Of a DNA stretch of 64,000 nt, positions 45,273-54,344 are shown piece after piece; position 1 is the stretch's first letter; each line of letters begins with the position of its first letter. A model generated the notes under the pieces. It did not search any database. It saw only the letters and a list, made by a program, of their open reading frames with translations, and was not told the origin of the DNA. A program made the position numbers and the translations under genes. Origin of the DNA: JBNKFV01 sp050289485 (GTDB lineage: Bacteria; Pseudomonadota; Gammaproteobacteria; Pseudomonadales; Cellvibrionaceae). The stretch lies in contig JBNKFV010000005.1 in NCBI GenBank assembly GCA_050289485.1, positions 186,001 to 250,000 of the forward strand, read 5' to 3'.

Positions 45273-47960
45273 ATGGTCGAACTATTACAGGCATTTTTTC
45301 GTGGGGATTATATGCCCCATGGCCATTGTTACCTGTGGCAGCCTGGTATTCTATGGTCCAACGTCATTTCCGATACTCTGATTGCCGTTGCGTATTTCTC
45401 CATCCCCATTGCGTTGGTACGCATTGTTAAACAGCGTAAAGACCTACAGTTCGGAGGGCTATTTTTGCTCTTTGCCCTGTTTATTGCGCTGTGCGGCATT
45501 ACGCATCTGTTTAGTGTTGTCACGGTATGGCATGGTCAGTATGGCATTCACGGTATGCTGAAGATGATGACCGCCGCTATTTCTCTGATCACAGTATTTC
45601 TTCTCTACCGCAACCTGGGGCAGATTATTTCATTACCCGACTTGGCGTCGGCACGGGCGGCCTTAAGTGAGGCTGCCGACGAAAAACTAAAGCGCATGCA
45701 GCTTGAGATAGAACGCAAAAACGAGGCAATTTTTAAATTTGCGACGGAGTTATTTCCTACTGGCCTGCTGGTGGTAGACAACAAACGCACTATCTGCATG
45801 GCCAATAATGCGTTGAAAAACATGTTTGGCTATCAAGAAAGTGAGCTTATCGGTAAGAATTTGTCGACATTGTTGCCACCCGATCAGAGTGCGCACCATG
45901 ACATCTTGGTGAAAAATTATATGGCTAACCCCTCTCAGGGGCATGCTATGGCGGCAGGCCGCATTGTGCGCGGTATCACCAAGCAGCAGAAGGAGGTATC
46001 GGTAGAGATCTCGTTGTCAGTGCATGAATTCGAAGGGGTACAGCATACGTTTGCATCGGTTGTCGATGTGGCTGAGGTGTTGTCTGAAAAAAATCTTGCG
46101 GGTGAACTCTCAAATCGAATGCGGCGGGCAATTGAAGCCAGTAACGACGGGATATGGGAGTGGAATATTCAAACCGATCAGGTGTGGTATAGCCCACAAC
46201 TGCTGCGTATGATCGGGCGAGACACTCATGAGCCCGCAAAGTATTCTCTTTGGTATGAGCATATCCACCCAGATGACCGAGCAATGGTTGAATCAACAAT
46301 AGAAAAACATTTTGCCAATAATGAACGATATGATCTGGTCTATCGTGGCATAGCAGAATCCAAACAGTATGAATGGTTCAATGCCCGCGGCGATACCCTT
46401 TTTGATGACGCCGGGCAGCCACTGTTGATGTCGGGTACGCTAAAAAATATCAACCAGCTTAAACAGCTCGAAGCTGAGTTAAATGAACAAACACGATTTC
46501 TGAATGAAGTGTTGGAAAAATCCCTCTGCGCTGTTTACCTTTTCGATTTTAATACTCAATCCGTTACCTACGTAAACCCCGCTTTTGAACAAATCACCGG
46601 ATATTCCTTGGCTGATGTTCAGCAGACGAGTTCCGACAGCGATCTTAACAAAGTAATACATCCGAAAGATCTCGAGTGCTTTCAGCATCATGTGAATATG
46701 GTGAAAAATTCTGACCCACTGACGGAATTTGATCTCGAATACCGCATGCTGCATAAAAATGGAAATCCTGTATGGTGCTATACGAGATCGTCAATTTACT
46801 CCAAAGGCAGCGATGGTACGGCAAAGGAAATGCTGGGCACCTTCTTCGATATCACTACACTTAAAGATCGTGAAGATCATATTCGCCTGTTGATGGAAGA
46901 ATACTCCACTACGTTTGAACAGGCTGCGGTAGGTATTGCACATATCGATGCAGAAGGTCGATTTATCAAGGTAAACCAAAAGCTTTGTCAGATACTCGGG
47001 TACTCTGAGCCTCAGATGCTATTGAAAACATTTGCCGATATTATCCATGAAGATGACCGTTCTTTCAGTATGCAGAAGCTCAACGAACTGGTAGGCGGTG
47101 ATTGCAGTCAGTTTACGGCAGAGAAACGCTACATTTGTGCCAGCGGCAATGTTATTTGGATGCATATTACTGTATCGGCTGTACGCGAATACAGTGGCGG
47201 GGTCAGGCATTTTGTTACCGTTTTGGAAGATATTACGCAGCGCAAGAAAATTGAGCTGCAGTTAGCTGATTCGAATTCTGCTCTAGAACGATTTGCGTAT
47301 TCTGCCTCGCACGATTTACAAGAGCCTCTGCGTAAGATCAGCGCCTTTGCCGGGTTGCTCGAATCGCGTCTGAAAGATAAATTGGATGACCCTGATGCGC
47401 GCTTCCAATTAGACAGAATCAGTAGCAGTGCCAAACGTATGGGGCAGATGATTCAGAGTTTGTTGCAATTGTCTCGTTATACGCGAAAAAGTCTCGACAA
47501 GGAGCATTGCATGCTATCTGAGGTTGTTGATCAGGTAAAAGAAGACGCGTCGGCGTCCATTGCCCGGCACAATGCCACTGTAGAAGTGGTCTCCGACATC
47601 GAGCTTTACGTAGAGGTAAATGGATTTCAACAAGTTGTTCGTAACCTGGTAAGTAATGCCATGCATTACGCCAAACCCGGTATTAAGTCGCATATCTCGA
47701 TTACTGGCTACCCAGCGGCTGATGGCAAAGTAGCTATTTCGGTGAAAGATAATGGACCAGGTTTTAATACAAAGTTTGCGGAAGAAATTTTTGAGCCGTT
47801 TCGGCGTTTAGTCGGGGTAGATAAACCAGGGTCTGGCATGGGGCTGGCTATTTGTCGGCAAATTGTGCAAGCCCACAACGGAACGATCAAAGCGTTATCA
47901 GAAGCGGGGCTAGGAGCTGAATTTATCATTGAGCTACCCAGTCAGAGTAGAGAAAGCTGA
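45273..47960 (+). CDS. multi-PAS histidine kinase with ethylene-receptor-like membrane domain
   Basis: 895 residues. The N-terminal 120 form three membrane helices (about 31-53, 61-83, 92-115) that closely resemble the ethylene-binding domain of plant ETR1 and cyanobacterial relatives. ISDTLIAVAYFSIP and LFIALCGITHLFSVV keep the key residues: Asp34, Tyr41, and the copper ligands Cys74 and His78 (ETR1 Asp25, Tyr32, Cys65, His69). Four PAS domains follow (about 145-265, 275-390, 405-520 and 545-655). The HisKA domain has phospho-acceptor His680 in SASHDLQEPLRKI, and the HATPase ends with NLVSNAMHYA, DNGPGF and GSGMGLAICRQIV. AGGGGG precedes the ATG. The stop codon overlaps the next gene's start, so the kinase and its regulators are translationally coupled. 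Ethylene or copper sensing is inferred. Confidence 0.9.
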   Translation: MVELLQAFFRGDYMPHGHCYLWQPGILWSNVISDTLIAVAYFSIPIALVRIVKQRKDLQFGGLFLLFALFIALCGITHLFSVVTVWHGQYGIHGMLKMMTAAISLITVFLLYRNLGQIISLPDLASARAALSEAADEKLKRMQLEIERKNEAIFKFATELFPTGLLVVDNKRTICMANNALKNMFGYQESELIGKNLSTLLPPDQSAHHDILVKNYMANPSQGHAMAAGRIVRGITKQQKEVSVEISLSVHEFEGVQHTFASVVDVAEVLSEKNLAGELSNRMRRAIEASNDGIWEWNIQTDQVWYSPQLLRMIGRDTHEPAKYSLWYEHIHPDDRAMVESTIEKHFANNERYDLVYRGIAESKQYEWFNARGDTLFDDAGQPLLMSGTLKNINQLKQLEAELNEQTRFLNEVLEKSLCAVYLFDFNTQSVTYVNPAFEQITGYSLADVQQTSSDSDLNKVIHPKDLECFQHHVNMVKNSDPLTEFDLEYRMLHKNGNPVWCYTRSSIYSKGSDGTAKEMLGTFFDITTLKDREDHIRLLMEEYSTTFEQAAVGIAHIDAEGRFIKVNQKLCQILGYSEPQMLLKTFADIIHEDDRSFSMQKLNELVGGDCSQFTAEKRYICASGNVIWMHITVSAVREYSGGVRHFVTVLEDITQRKKIELQLADSNSALERFAYSASHDLQEPLRKISAFAGLLESRLKDKLDDPDARFQLDRISSSAKRMGQMIQSLLQLSRYTRKSLDKEHCMLSEVVDQVKEDASASIARHNATVEVVSDIELYVEVNGFQQVVRNLVSNAMHYAKPGIKSHISITGYPAADGKVAISVKDNGPGFNTKFAEEIFEPFRRLVGVDKPGSGMGLAICRQIVQAHNGTIKALSEAGLGAEFIIELPSQSRES

Positions 47961-48418
47961 TGTCGTCATTAAGTAACTACATACTGTTAGTTGAAGATGA
48001 TCCGGATGATCAATATCTGATTCGCCAGGCCATTCGCGATAGTGGATCGTCGATACGGCTCGATTGTCTGGCCGATGGTTTATATCTTGAGCAATACCTT
48101 TTGCAGTGTCAGCTTGGAGTCAGTGCTGAGCTACCAAGAATGATTTTGCTGGATTTGAACATGCCCGCACTTGATGGAAAAAAAGTGTTGCAGTGGTTAA
48201 AGGGCAGCAGAGAATTTTGCTCAATACCGGTTGTGGTATTTACCACATCAAATTCAGAAGCCGATATAGAAGCGTGTTATCGGTTAGGTGCGAACAGTTA
48301 CGTGATTAAGCCTCTTGGATATCAGGAGTTAAGTGAAACCGTAGCAGTTATGTGTGAACATTGGTTGAAAGTAGCGGCATTGCCCTGTGTTGGGCAGGGT
48401 GCCAGCCCTGAATTATAG
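47960..48418 (+). CDS. single-domain response regulator (Rcp1-like)
   Basis: 152 residues, only a receiver domain. The acidic pair is in LLVEDDPDDQ, the phospho-acceptor is Asp65 in MILLDLNMPALDG, and Lys117 lies in YVIKPLG. Its start overlaps the kinase stop (TGATG type), and its end overlaps the next gene's GTG. It resembles the small regulators paired with phytochrome-like and multi-PAS kinases (Rcp1 group). It probably takes the phosphate from the kinase at 45273 and passes it on or acts by protein contact. Confidence 0.92.
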   Translation: MSSLSNYILLVEDDPDDQYLIRQAIRDSGSSIRLDCLADGLYLEQYLLQCQLGVSAELPRMILLDLNMPALDGKKVLQWLKGSREFCSIPVVVFTTSNSEADIEACYRLGANSYVIKPLGYQELSETVAVMCEHWLKVAALPCVGQGASPEL

Positions 48419-49356
48419 TGGAGAAACTTAGCAGTGGTGGCGGTATGGGATGTAAAGAAACAAAGCTGTTGATAGTAGAGAATGATCTGGATGATTACTA
48501 CATTGTCACCAGTTTGTTGAATAAGGATAGGAAGCGTCAATATAAAATCAAACAGGTATCCGGGTTGAGCGATGCAGTGACTCTGCTTGAGAAAGAATAT
48601 TTTGACGTAATACTGCTTGATTTGGGATTGGAAGATAGCTCGGGTTTGCAAACCCTGCGCGAGCTGACTGCCGTCGTCGAAAATATTCCAATTGTGGTGC
48701 TTACGGGTGTCGATGATGAAACGTTTGGTCAGCAAGCGATTCAATTGGGAGCGGAAGATTATATTTCCAAGAGTGCATTGGAGGCGTCGCTGTTAACTAG
48801 GATTATTGCCTATGCGATTGAGCGTCATCGCTTGCTGGTAAAAATAAAACGTCAGGCGGAAGAAGATCCTCTAACGTCTTTACCTAACAGAACCTATCTG
48901 TGTGATACGCTGGAAACGCTGATAAAGCAGAGTGAACGAAACCAGGCCAAGGTGGCTGTTGCCTTGATGGACCTTGATGGTTTTAAGCAGGTAAATGACA
49001 GCTATGGGCATCATGCAGGCGACCGATTGCTGCAGGAAATCAGCATTCGCCTGCAGCAGCGGTTGCGAAAATCTGATGTTGTTGGGCGCTGGGGTGGCGA
49101 TGAATTTGTATTGCTGATTACCAACTATAACGATCCGGAAAGCTTAAAAGAGCTGCTGGAGATGAAGCAGCAGTTTTTATCGGAAAGTTATTATCTTTCC
49201 ATTGATGGCCAAGAGAAAAAAATTGATATTGGTGTAAGTATTGGTGTGGCTGAGTGGAAGCCAGGTTTCACGCTGAGTAAACTCATCGATCTGGCCGATC
49301 AGCGTATGTATATTGGTAAAAATAGTGGTAAAAGCCAAATTGTTTGCAGTGATTGA
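48418..49356 (+). CDS. REC-GGDEF diguanylate cyclase
   Basis: 312 residues from the GTG at 48418, overlapping the previous stop; an ATG at 48445 is an alternative start. The receiver domain has phospho-acceptor Asp68 in DVILLDLGLEDSSG and Lys118. The GGDEF domain (about 150-310) keeps the active-site GRWGGDEF (226-230) and the inhibitory RxxD site (Arg217-Asp220), so it should make c-di-GMP with product inhibition. As the third gene of the operon it is the likely output of the ethylene-receptor-like kinase. Confidence 0.94.
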   Translation: MEKLSSGGGMGCKETKLLIVENDLDDYYIVTSLLNKDRKRQYKIKQVSGLSDAVTLLEKEYFDVILLDLGLEDSSGLQTLRELTAVVENIPIVVLTGVDDETFGQQAIQLGAEDYISKSALEASLLTRIIAYAIERHRLLVKIKRQAEEDPLTSLPNRTYLCDTLETLIKQSERNQAKVAVALMDLDGFKQVNDSYGHHAGDRLLQEISIRLQQRLRKSDVVGRWGGDEFVLLITNYNDPESLKELLEMKQQFLSESYYLSIDGQEKKIDIGVSIGVAEWKPGFTLSKLIDLADQRMYIGKNSGKSQIVCSD

Positions 49357-49682
49357 CCGGTTTTCGAAAACGGGTGTTCAAATATCTCCGTAGACAATCT
49401 TGCTCGGTCAAAGAAATTTATATGGAATTACTCAATCTGGAACCTGTCTTCTAAGCTGGCTGGATTATCCAGCTTTCTTCGGCTAGCAATAAAAATATCA
49501 ACTTAACTTTACAATGAAAGAAAGATTTTCTTATGCCGGTAATCTTTCAAAAATCGCCTCAAGGGGGCGATGCTACTTTGTAGTTGAAAGCTGAAGCTCT
49601 TTTATGGAGTTACTAAATCACATGGCTTTGACGTTGAGGGTACAAAGCGCAACTATCTAAAAAGTGGATGGTGAGTATGTAA
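49357..49682. other. spacer after the kinase operon
   Basis: About 325 bases, AT-rich, without a recognisable gene. I see no clear terminator. Promoter sequence for the genes at 49683 and 49771 is expected here. Confidence 0.3.
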
Positions 49683-49799
49683 ATGAGTTCTATATGTCCA
49701 AATTGCTCCGAACCTAATAAACTGTTCGAGAGTGATTCGCAACGTGTGGCATTACTGGAATACATGAACGATGAAAGATTCAAAAGAATTTTGGGATAG
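49683..49799 (+). CDS. possible small zinc-ribbon-like protein (38 residues)
   Basis: The frame begins MSSICPNCSEPNKLFES and ends ERFKRILG. A CPNC knuckle could bind zinc with a partner. GGTGAG lies seven bases before the ATG. The reading frame overlaps the methyltransferase start by 29 bases, suggesting coupling. It is too short to be sure, and a chance frame is the alternative. Confidence 0.35.
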   Translation: MSSICPNCSEPNKLFESDSQRVALLEYMNDERFKRILG

Positions 49800-50388
49800 A
49801 TCTTCGGAAAAATATATTAAAAGCCCTGTTAAAGATGAATTTACGTATCAACAGAAACTGGCCATTACCCAGGAATTCCTGAGGGAAGATTCGACAGTGC
49901 TAGAGTTTGGCTGTGGCAGTGGTGCCACTGCAATTTTTCATGCTCCATGTGTACAACATGTTGTTGCGACAGATATATCTGACAATATGATAGAGGCGGC
50001 TAAGCAAAAAGCCCTTGAAGCTGGAGTAAAGAATATTGACTTTGAGCAGGGTACGCTAGACAGCCTAAAACTCCAAAATGAAAGCTTTGATGCTGTTTTG
50101 GGGCTAAATGTGCTACATCTTTTAGAGGATGTAGATGGTGCACTGACTAGAGTTCATCAAATTTTAAAAAAGGATGGAGTATTTGTGTCAAGTACATCGC
50201 TAATAGCAGAGATTAATTTTGCTTTTCGATGGCTGATCTCTGCCATGCAGGTCATAGGTTTAGCGCCTTATGTCAGTCAGTTTACAAAGAGTGAGCTTAT
50301 TGAAAAATTAGCGAAAGCTGGTTTTACTATTGAACGAGAGTGGCAGGCTAGCCATGAATCGGTATTTATAGTCGCTAGAAAAGGCTAG
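49771..50388 (+). CDS. class I SAM-dependent methyltransferase
   Basis: 205 residues. Motif I VLEFGCGSGATA, the following acidic strand VVATDISDNMIEAAKQKALE, and LNVLHLLEDVDGALTRVHQI give the Methyltransf_11 fold. The N-terminus reads KEFWDRSSEKYIKSPVKDE. The C-terminal part (about 140-200) has hydrophobic helices (FRWLISAMQVIGLAPYV). It methylates an unknown small molecule or lipid. It may be coupled to a tiny zinc-ribbon-like frame just upstream. Confidence 0.85.
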   Translation: MKDSKEFWDRSSEKYIKSPVKDEFTYQQKLAITQEFLREDSTVLEFGCGSGATAIFHAPCVQHVVATDISDNMIEAAKQKALEAGVKNIDFEQGTLDSLKLQNESFDAVLGLNVLHLLEDVDGALTRVHQILKKDGVFVSSTSLIAEINFAFRWLISAMQVIGLAPYVSQFTKSELIEKLAKAGFTIEREWQASHESVFIVARKG

Positions 50389-50643
50389 TCAAGGCGTTAT
50401 GCAAAAACGCTAAGTAAAATCCAATTTTCTTAAATTGCAGCCTTATATCTAGGGCGCGTCTGAAAAGCTACCTGTGTTGCGATTTCGGTGCTTTCTACCT
50501 CGATTACGTTTTTAAGAAGCTCTCTATATTGAGCTGCTATCGAATGTAAAATAAAACGATAAAGCTGTAGAGTGATCTTTACTTTTAAGTTGATTGTTCT
50601 ACAGATGGGTTATGTGTTTTGAGTGATTAGATAGGGTTTACTT

Positions 50644-50967
50644 ATGAAGCCAAATGTTTCAGGTGGGCTGGTACATGAAATACCTTCTGATTTGACTAAG
50701 GCGTTAATGGAAAAAGACTTGCTTAGCATCTGGGAATCGTTGACGCCCATTGGTCGAAACGAATTTATTTGTTGGGTTGAAGATGCGAAACAAGAGAAAA
50801 CGAGAATCAAACGTATCGCCCGAGCTGTCGAAGAGCTGCAACAAGGAAAAAAGAGGCCTTGCTGTTGGAGTGGCTGTATTCACCGTACGGACAAAAAACC
50901 CGGCAAATGGCAGGAGGCTGTTTTAATTGATAAAAAATCAAAAAAATCCCTCTACAAAGTAAAATGA
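50644..50967 (+). CDS. YdeI/OmdA-like small protein
   Basis: 107 residues. IPSDLTKALMEKDLLSIWES and LTPIGRNEFICWVEDAKQEK match the OmdA (YdeI, OmpD-associated) domain; this family is linked with bacteriocin resistance in some enterics. RIKRIARAVEELQQGKKRPC adds the usual basic tail. The C-terminal CCWSGCIHR segment could bind metal. It stands alone between the methyltransferase and the convergent gamma-glutamylcyclotransferase gene. The 255-base spacer before it shows nothing definite. Confidence 0.8.
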   Translation: MKPNVSGGLVHEIPSDLTKALMEKDLLSIWESLTPIGRNEFICWVEDAKQEKTRIKRIARAVEELQQGKKRPCCWSGCIHRTDKKPGKWQEAVLIDKKSKKSLYKVK

Positions 50968-50989
50968 CCCCATCACATAACCAATAAGG

Positions 50990-51052
50990 GTATAACAAGG
51001 TAAATCAGCCAGGATCTTGCCTTTCGATTCGCCCCTTTTTTAAGTGTTATAC
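50990..51052. repeat. long-range inverted repeat between convergent genes
   Basis: GTATAACA (50990-50997) and TGTTATAC (51045-51052) are a perfect 8-bp pair separated by 47 bases that contain AGG/CCT pairing. It may be a terminator for the convergent genes; the outer arms also resemble the ends of integron attC sites. Confidence 0.35.
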
Positions 51053-51055
51053 GTG

Positions 51056-51550
51056 CTACGGTTTTAGGAAAATGGTAATCTGGAGGTCGTGTGAAAAAGG
51101 TGGGTTTTCAGGTATTTTTAGGCGGCTAAGGTACCTCTTCAATCGTTTAAACCCGCTGAAATTATCTATAAACGGCTGCACCGTTTCTTGTAAAAAAACA
51201 CGCTCATTCCAGGGCTTGTTAGCAAGCAAGTGATAGTGGCAGGGTTTCAACAGGTAAATAGCCACTTCACTACTATTGCCATCTTCGGGTTCTACCGCTA
51301 TGTGTTCACGCAGATACTCGCTTCCCTCAAAGCGGTCGAGCCGTTCAATATCTTCCTTTATCACGTTTATATACAGCCTGCCGGTAATCGAGCTACCTGG
51401 TTGCGGAATTGCTGCGGGATAATCGGCGTGCCGGAGCGACTGCCGCAGAAAACCCCGTAACTCGTATGCTTTGCTGGCGTACGGCCGGCTGACGATTTGC
51501 TGCCAAACCTGATCAAACATCAGTGATCCATAAGTAAAAATATGTGTCAC
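51056..51550 (-). CDS. gamma-glutamylcyclotransferase-like (AIG2) protein
   Basis: 164 residues. The N-terminal HIFTYGSLMFDQVW has the YGSL substrate loop; RLDRFEGSEYLREHIAV has the region with the catalytic Glu. The fold size of about 120 residues matches GGACT domains. The extra C-terminal 40 residues (FKRLKRYLSRLKIPE) are unique here. It may cleave gamma-glutamyl peptides or amines in the cytoplasm. It ends beside the inverted repeat at 50990. Confidence 0.85.
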   Translation of the reverse strand: MTHIFTYGSLMFDQVWQQIVSRPYASKAYELRGFLRQSLRHADYPAAIPQPGSSITGRLYINVIKEDIERLDRFEGSEYLREHIAVEPEDGNSSEVAIYLLKPCHYHLLANKPWNERVFLQETVQPFIDNFSGFKRLKRYLSRLKIPENPPFSHDLQITIFLKP

Positions 51551-51723
51551 ATTGCCCTCGCAGCCAGTGAAGTGGTCATAGTGTTAAGAAATGGCAGGTT
51601 GTCGCTATTTTGGCATAAAAGTGTCGAAAAAAATTCACACAGATGTCACCTGGATTTCCTTTTTGCTCATTAGGCTCGCTGTTTTACCTAAGCAACAGCT
51701 AAAAGACCATAAGGGGAAACAAG

Positions 51724-54270
51724 ATGGGTTTCAAACCAAAACTGCTGAGTGCAGTAATTACTGCATTAGTATTAACCGCCTGTGGGGGCGACGATGGACG
51801 CAATGGCACCGATGGTGCTGATGGCAGCAATGGTGCAGAGGGCAGTAATGGCGTAGACGGTAGCGCGGGCCTGAATAGCTTAACCGTACAAACACAATTA
51901 GCCATGGGCAGTGCCGCCTGTTTTAACGGTGGTGTGCAGTTTGATTCGGGTTTGGATACCGATGCCGATGGTATTCTCAGTACGACAGAAATTACCGAAA
52001 CTTCTTATGTGTGTGCATCTGGCAGCGTCAATACCCAGAAAAACTTTAATCGCATTGCTACTTTTGCAGTGTGTGAACAGTTGGATAGTACCTGCGATAC
52101 CGACACCGAAACCGTGGCTGAGATCGTCGCTGCCAGCACCGACGGCATGACGCTTATCTACACTGATAGCCCGCAAGAAGTGCTGGGTTTTGTGGATATT
52201 ACCAACCCAGGGCAACCAGCAGCCTTGGGTCTGTTGCCATTAGCCGGTGAGCCGACATCGGTTGCGGTAGCCGGCGATTATGCGCTGGCGGGTGTGAATA
52301 CCTCAGCGGATTACGTGAATACCTCAGGCGAGTTGTCTGTAGTCGATATCGCCACCCAAACCATTATTCGCAATATTGATTTGGGTGGCCAGCCTGATTC
52401 TGTAGCGGTTAGCCCAGATGGCCGCTACGCTGCTATTGCTATTGAAAACGAGCGTGACGAAGACTTAGGCGATGGTGCACCACCACAATTACCGGCTGGT
52501 TTTCTAGTGATTGTCGATATGCAGGGCGCACCTGCAGACTGGACGACTCGTACCATAGAAATGACGGACTTGGCAGACTTATATCCATCTGACCCAGAAC
52601 CAGAGTATGTTGATATCAACAGCGACAATATTGCCCTGGTTACTCTGCAAGAAAATAACTACATCGTATTGGTAGACTTGGCAGACGGTTCAATCGTCAA
52701 TCACTTTTCTGCGGGTGCTGTCGACTTAACCCAAATTGACGCTACCGAAGAAGACCCAGCACTGATTTCACAAACCCAGTCGCAAGACAACGTATTGCGT
52801 GAGCCAGACGGTGCTACCTGGTTGTCTACCGACTATTTTGCTACTGCTAACGAAGGCGACCTTGACGGCGGCAGCCGCGGTTTTAGTGTATTTAATACTG
52901 CCGGTGGCGTGGTGTTTGATTCCGGTAATACCCTGGATCATTTGGCCGTTCAATACGGTCACTACCCAGACGGTCGTTCAGGCAACAAAGGCAATGAGCC
53001 GGAAAATGCAGAGTTTGGAGCATTTGGTAGCGAGCGCTACTTGTTCATTAACTCTGAGCGTTCAAGCATCGTATTTGTTTACGACGTGGCCGACTTGGCT
53101 AACCCCGTTTACAAGCAAACGCTACCTGCTGCCTCAGCACCAGAAGGTGTGTTGGCTATTCCATCACGCAACCTATTGATTGCAGCTAGTGAAAATGATG
53201 ATCGTGGTGATAAGTTGCGAGCGGGTTTGAATATCTATCGCTACTCAACGGCAGAGGCAAGTTACCCAATGTTGCAGTCTAGCGAACGCGAAGACGGTAC
53301 ACCGATTGCGTGGAGTGCTATGTCTGGTTTAGCAGCTGACCCTCTGAACGACAACATAATGTATGCGGTTGAAGATAGTTTCTACCAGCAAAGCCGTATT
53401 TTCAAAATAGATATCAGTCAGTCGCCTGCGTTGATTACTAAAGAAATTCGCATTAACGACAGTAACAATGTATTTGCCGGGCTTAGCGTTGCCGCCCTGG
53501 CTGATGCCTCTGTTGCCGACGACGATGCGACTCGCGCCGATGTATTTGACGAAGCTGACCTGGCGCTGATGATCAATAGCGACAAAACCATCAATGTTGA
53601 CCCAGAAGGTATCAGTGTAGCGTCTGACGGTGGTTTCTGGGTAGCGTCGGAAGGTGCGGGTACCGTGGGTGATGCTAATCGCCCGGTAAACAGCCAGAAC
53701 CTGATTTTCAAAACTGATCCATACGGTGTTATCGAACAAGTGGTTACCCTGCCTGCAGCCGTGAACGACAAGCAAGTGCGCTTTGGCTTCGAAGGTGTGG
53801 CTGAGTATAACGGCTCGTTATATGTTGCCTTTCAGCGTGTATGGCAGGGTGATAGCAACGTACGCATTGGTATCTACAATATTGCCGGTGGCACCTGGTC
53901 GTTCCTGTACTACCCGCTTGATGCTGTTGAATCTCAAAACGGTGGTTGGGTTGGTCTCTCCGATATTACCTCGTTGGGTAACGGTGAGTTCATGGTGATA
54001 GAGCGTGATAACCAGGGCGGTCCCGATGCAGCTATCAAGCGCTTGTATACCTTCGACGTCACTGGCCTGGCTGCCGACAGCGTGGTAACCAAAACCTTGT
54101 TGCGCGACGTAATGGATGACTTGAAAGCTACCGGTGGTTTAGTAACTGAAAAAGTGGAAGGTTCTGCCTATACCAACAACGGCGATGTATGGATCATTAA
54201 CGACAACGACGGTGTTGACGATAACAGCGGCGAAACCCGTTTGCTTAACCTGGGTAAGCTGATTGACTAA
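51724..54270 (+). CDS. large lipoprotein with collagen-like Gly repeats and phytase-like propeller
   Basis: 848 residues. The lipoprotein signal ends in LTACGGDD. Residues about 22-50 are Gly-X-Y-like repeats (NGTDGADGSNGAEGSNGVDG). A small domain with CFNGG, DTDADGILSTTEITET and YVC follows (about 63-98), the calcium-like DxDxDG motif of this domain type. A beta-propeller occupies about 105-500 (SVAVSPDGRYAAIAIENE is a YVTN-like blade). The C-terminal half matches the esterase-like activity of phytase domain (GISVASDGGFWVASEGAG, later GFEGVAEYNGSLYVAFQR). It is probably a surface protein for phosphate release or calcium-dependent binding. A strong terminator follows at 54306. Confidence 0.88.
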   Translation: MGFKPKLLSAVITALVLTACGGDDGRNGTDGADGSNGAEGSNGVDGSAGLNSLTVQTQLAMGSAACFNGGVQFDSGLDTDADGILSTTEITETSYVCASGSVNTQKNFNRIATFAVCEQLDSTCDTDTETVAEIVAASTDGMTLIYTDSPQEVLGFVDITNPGQPAALGLLPLAGEPTSVAVAGDYALAGVNTSADYVNTSGELSVVDIATQTIIRNIDLGGQPDSVAVSPDGRYAAIAIENERDEDLGDGAPPQLPAGFLVIVDMQGAPADWTTRTIEMTDLADLYPSDPEPEYVDINSDNIALVTLQENNYIVLVDLADGSIVNHFSAGAVDLTQIDATEEDPALISQTQSQDNVLREPDGATWLSTDYFATANEGDLDGGSRGFSVFNTAGGVVFDSGNTLDHLAVQYGHYPDGRSGNKGNEPENAEFGAFGSERYLFINSERSSIVFVYDVADLANPVYKQTLPAASAPEGVLAIPSRNLLIAASENDDRGDKLRAGLNIYRYSTAEASYPMLQSSEREDGTPIAWSAMSGLAADPLNDNIMYAVEDSFYQQSRIFKIDISQSPALITKEIRINDSNNVFAGLSVAALADASVADDDATRADVFDEADLALMINSDKTINVDPEGISVASDGGFWVASEGAGTVGDANRPVNSQNLIFKTDPYGVIEQVVTLPAAVNDKQVRFGFEGVAEYNGSLYVAFQRVWQGDSNVRIGIYNIAGGTWSFLYYPLDAVESQNGGWVGLSDITSLGNGEFMVIERDNQGGPDAAIKRLYTFDVTGLAADSVVTKTLLRDVMDDLKATGGLVTEKVEGSAYTNNGDVWIINDNDGVDDNSGETRLLNLGKLID

Positions 54271-54305
54271 TCAATAACCTTGGCTGATTAAGTTGATTGA
54301 TTGTA

Positions 54306-54337
54306 AAGGCCAGCCTTATTTAAGGCTGGCCTTTTTT
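54306..54337. terminator. rho-independent terminator after the phytase-like gene
   Basis: AAGGCCAGCCTTA and TAAGGCTGGCCTT form a perfect stem with a TT loop, followed by Ts. The arms share AAGGCCAGCC with the terminator at 59035. The convergent DUF2059 gene may use it too. Confidence 0.92.
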
Positions 54338-54344
54338 GATAAGC

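Noticed and set aside
50430..50608. Minus-strand open stretch reading RELLKNVIEVESTEIATQ
   Set aside because: It has about 59 codons and looks plausible as protein, but has no usable start codon; kept as unannotated spacer.
50390..51052. Whole OmdA-like region as an active integron cassette
   Set aside because: Only one attC-like end is visible; the region before the gene shows GCGTTATGC but no paired inverse core.
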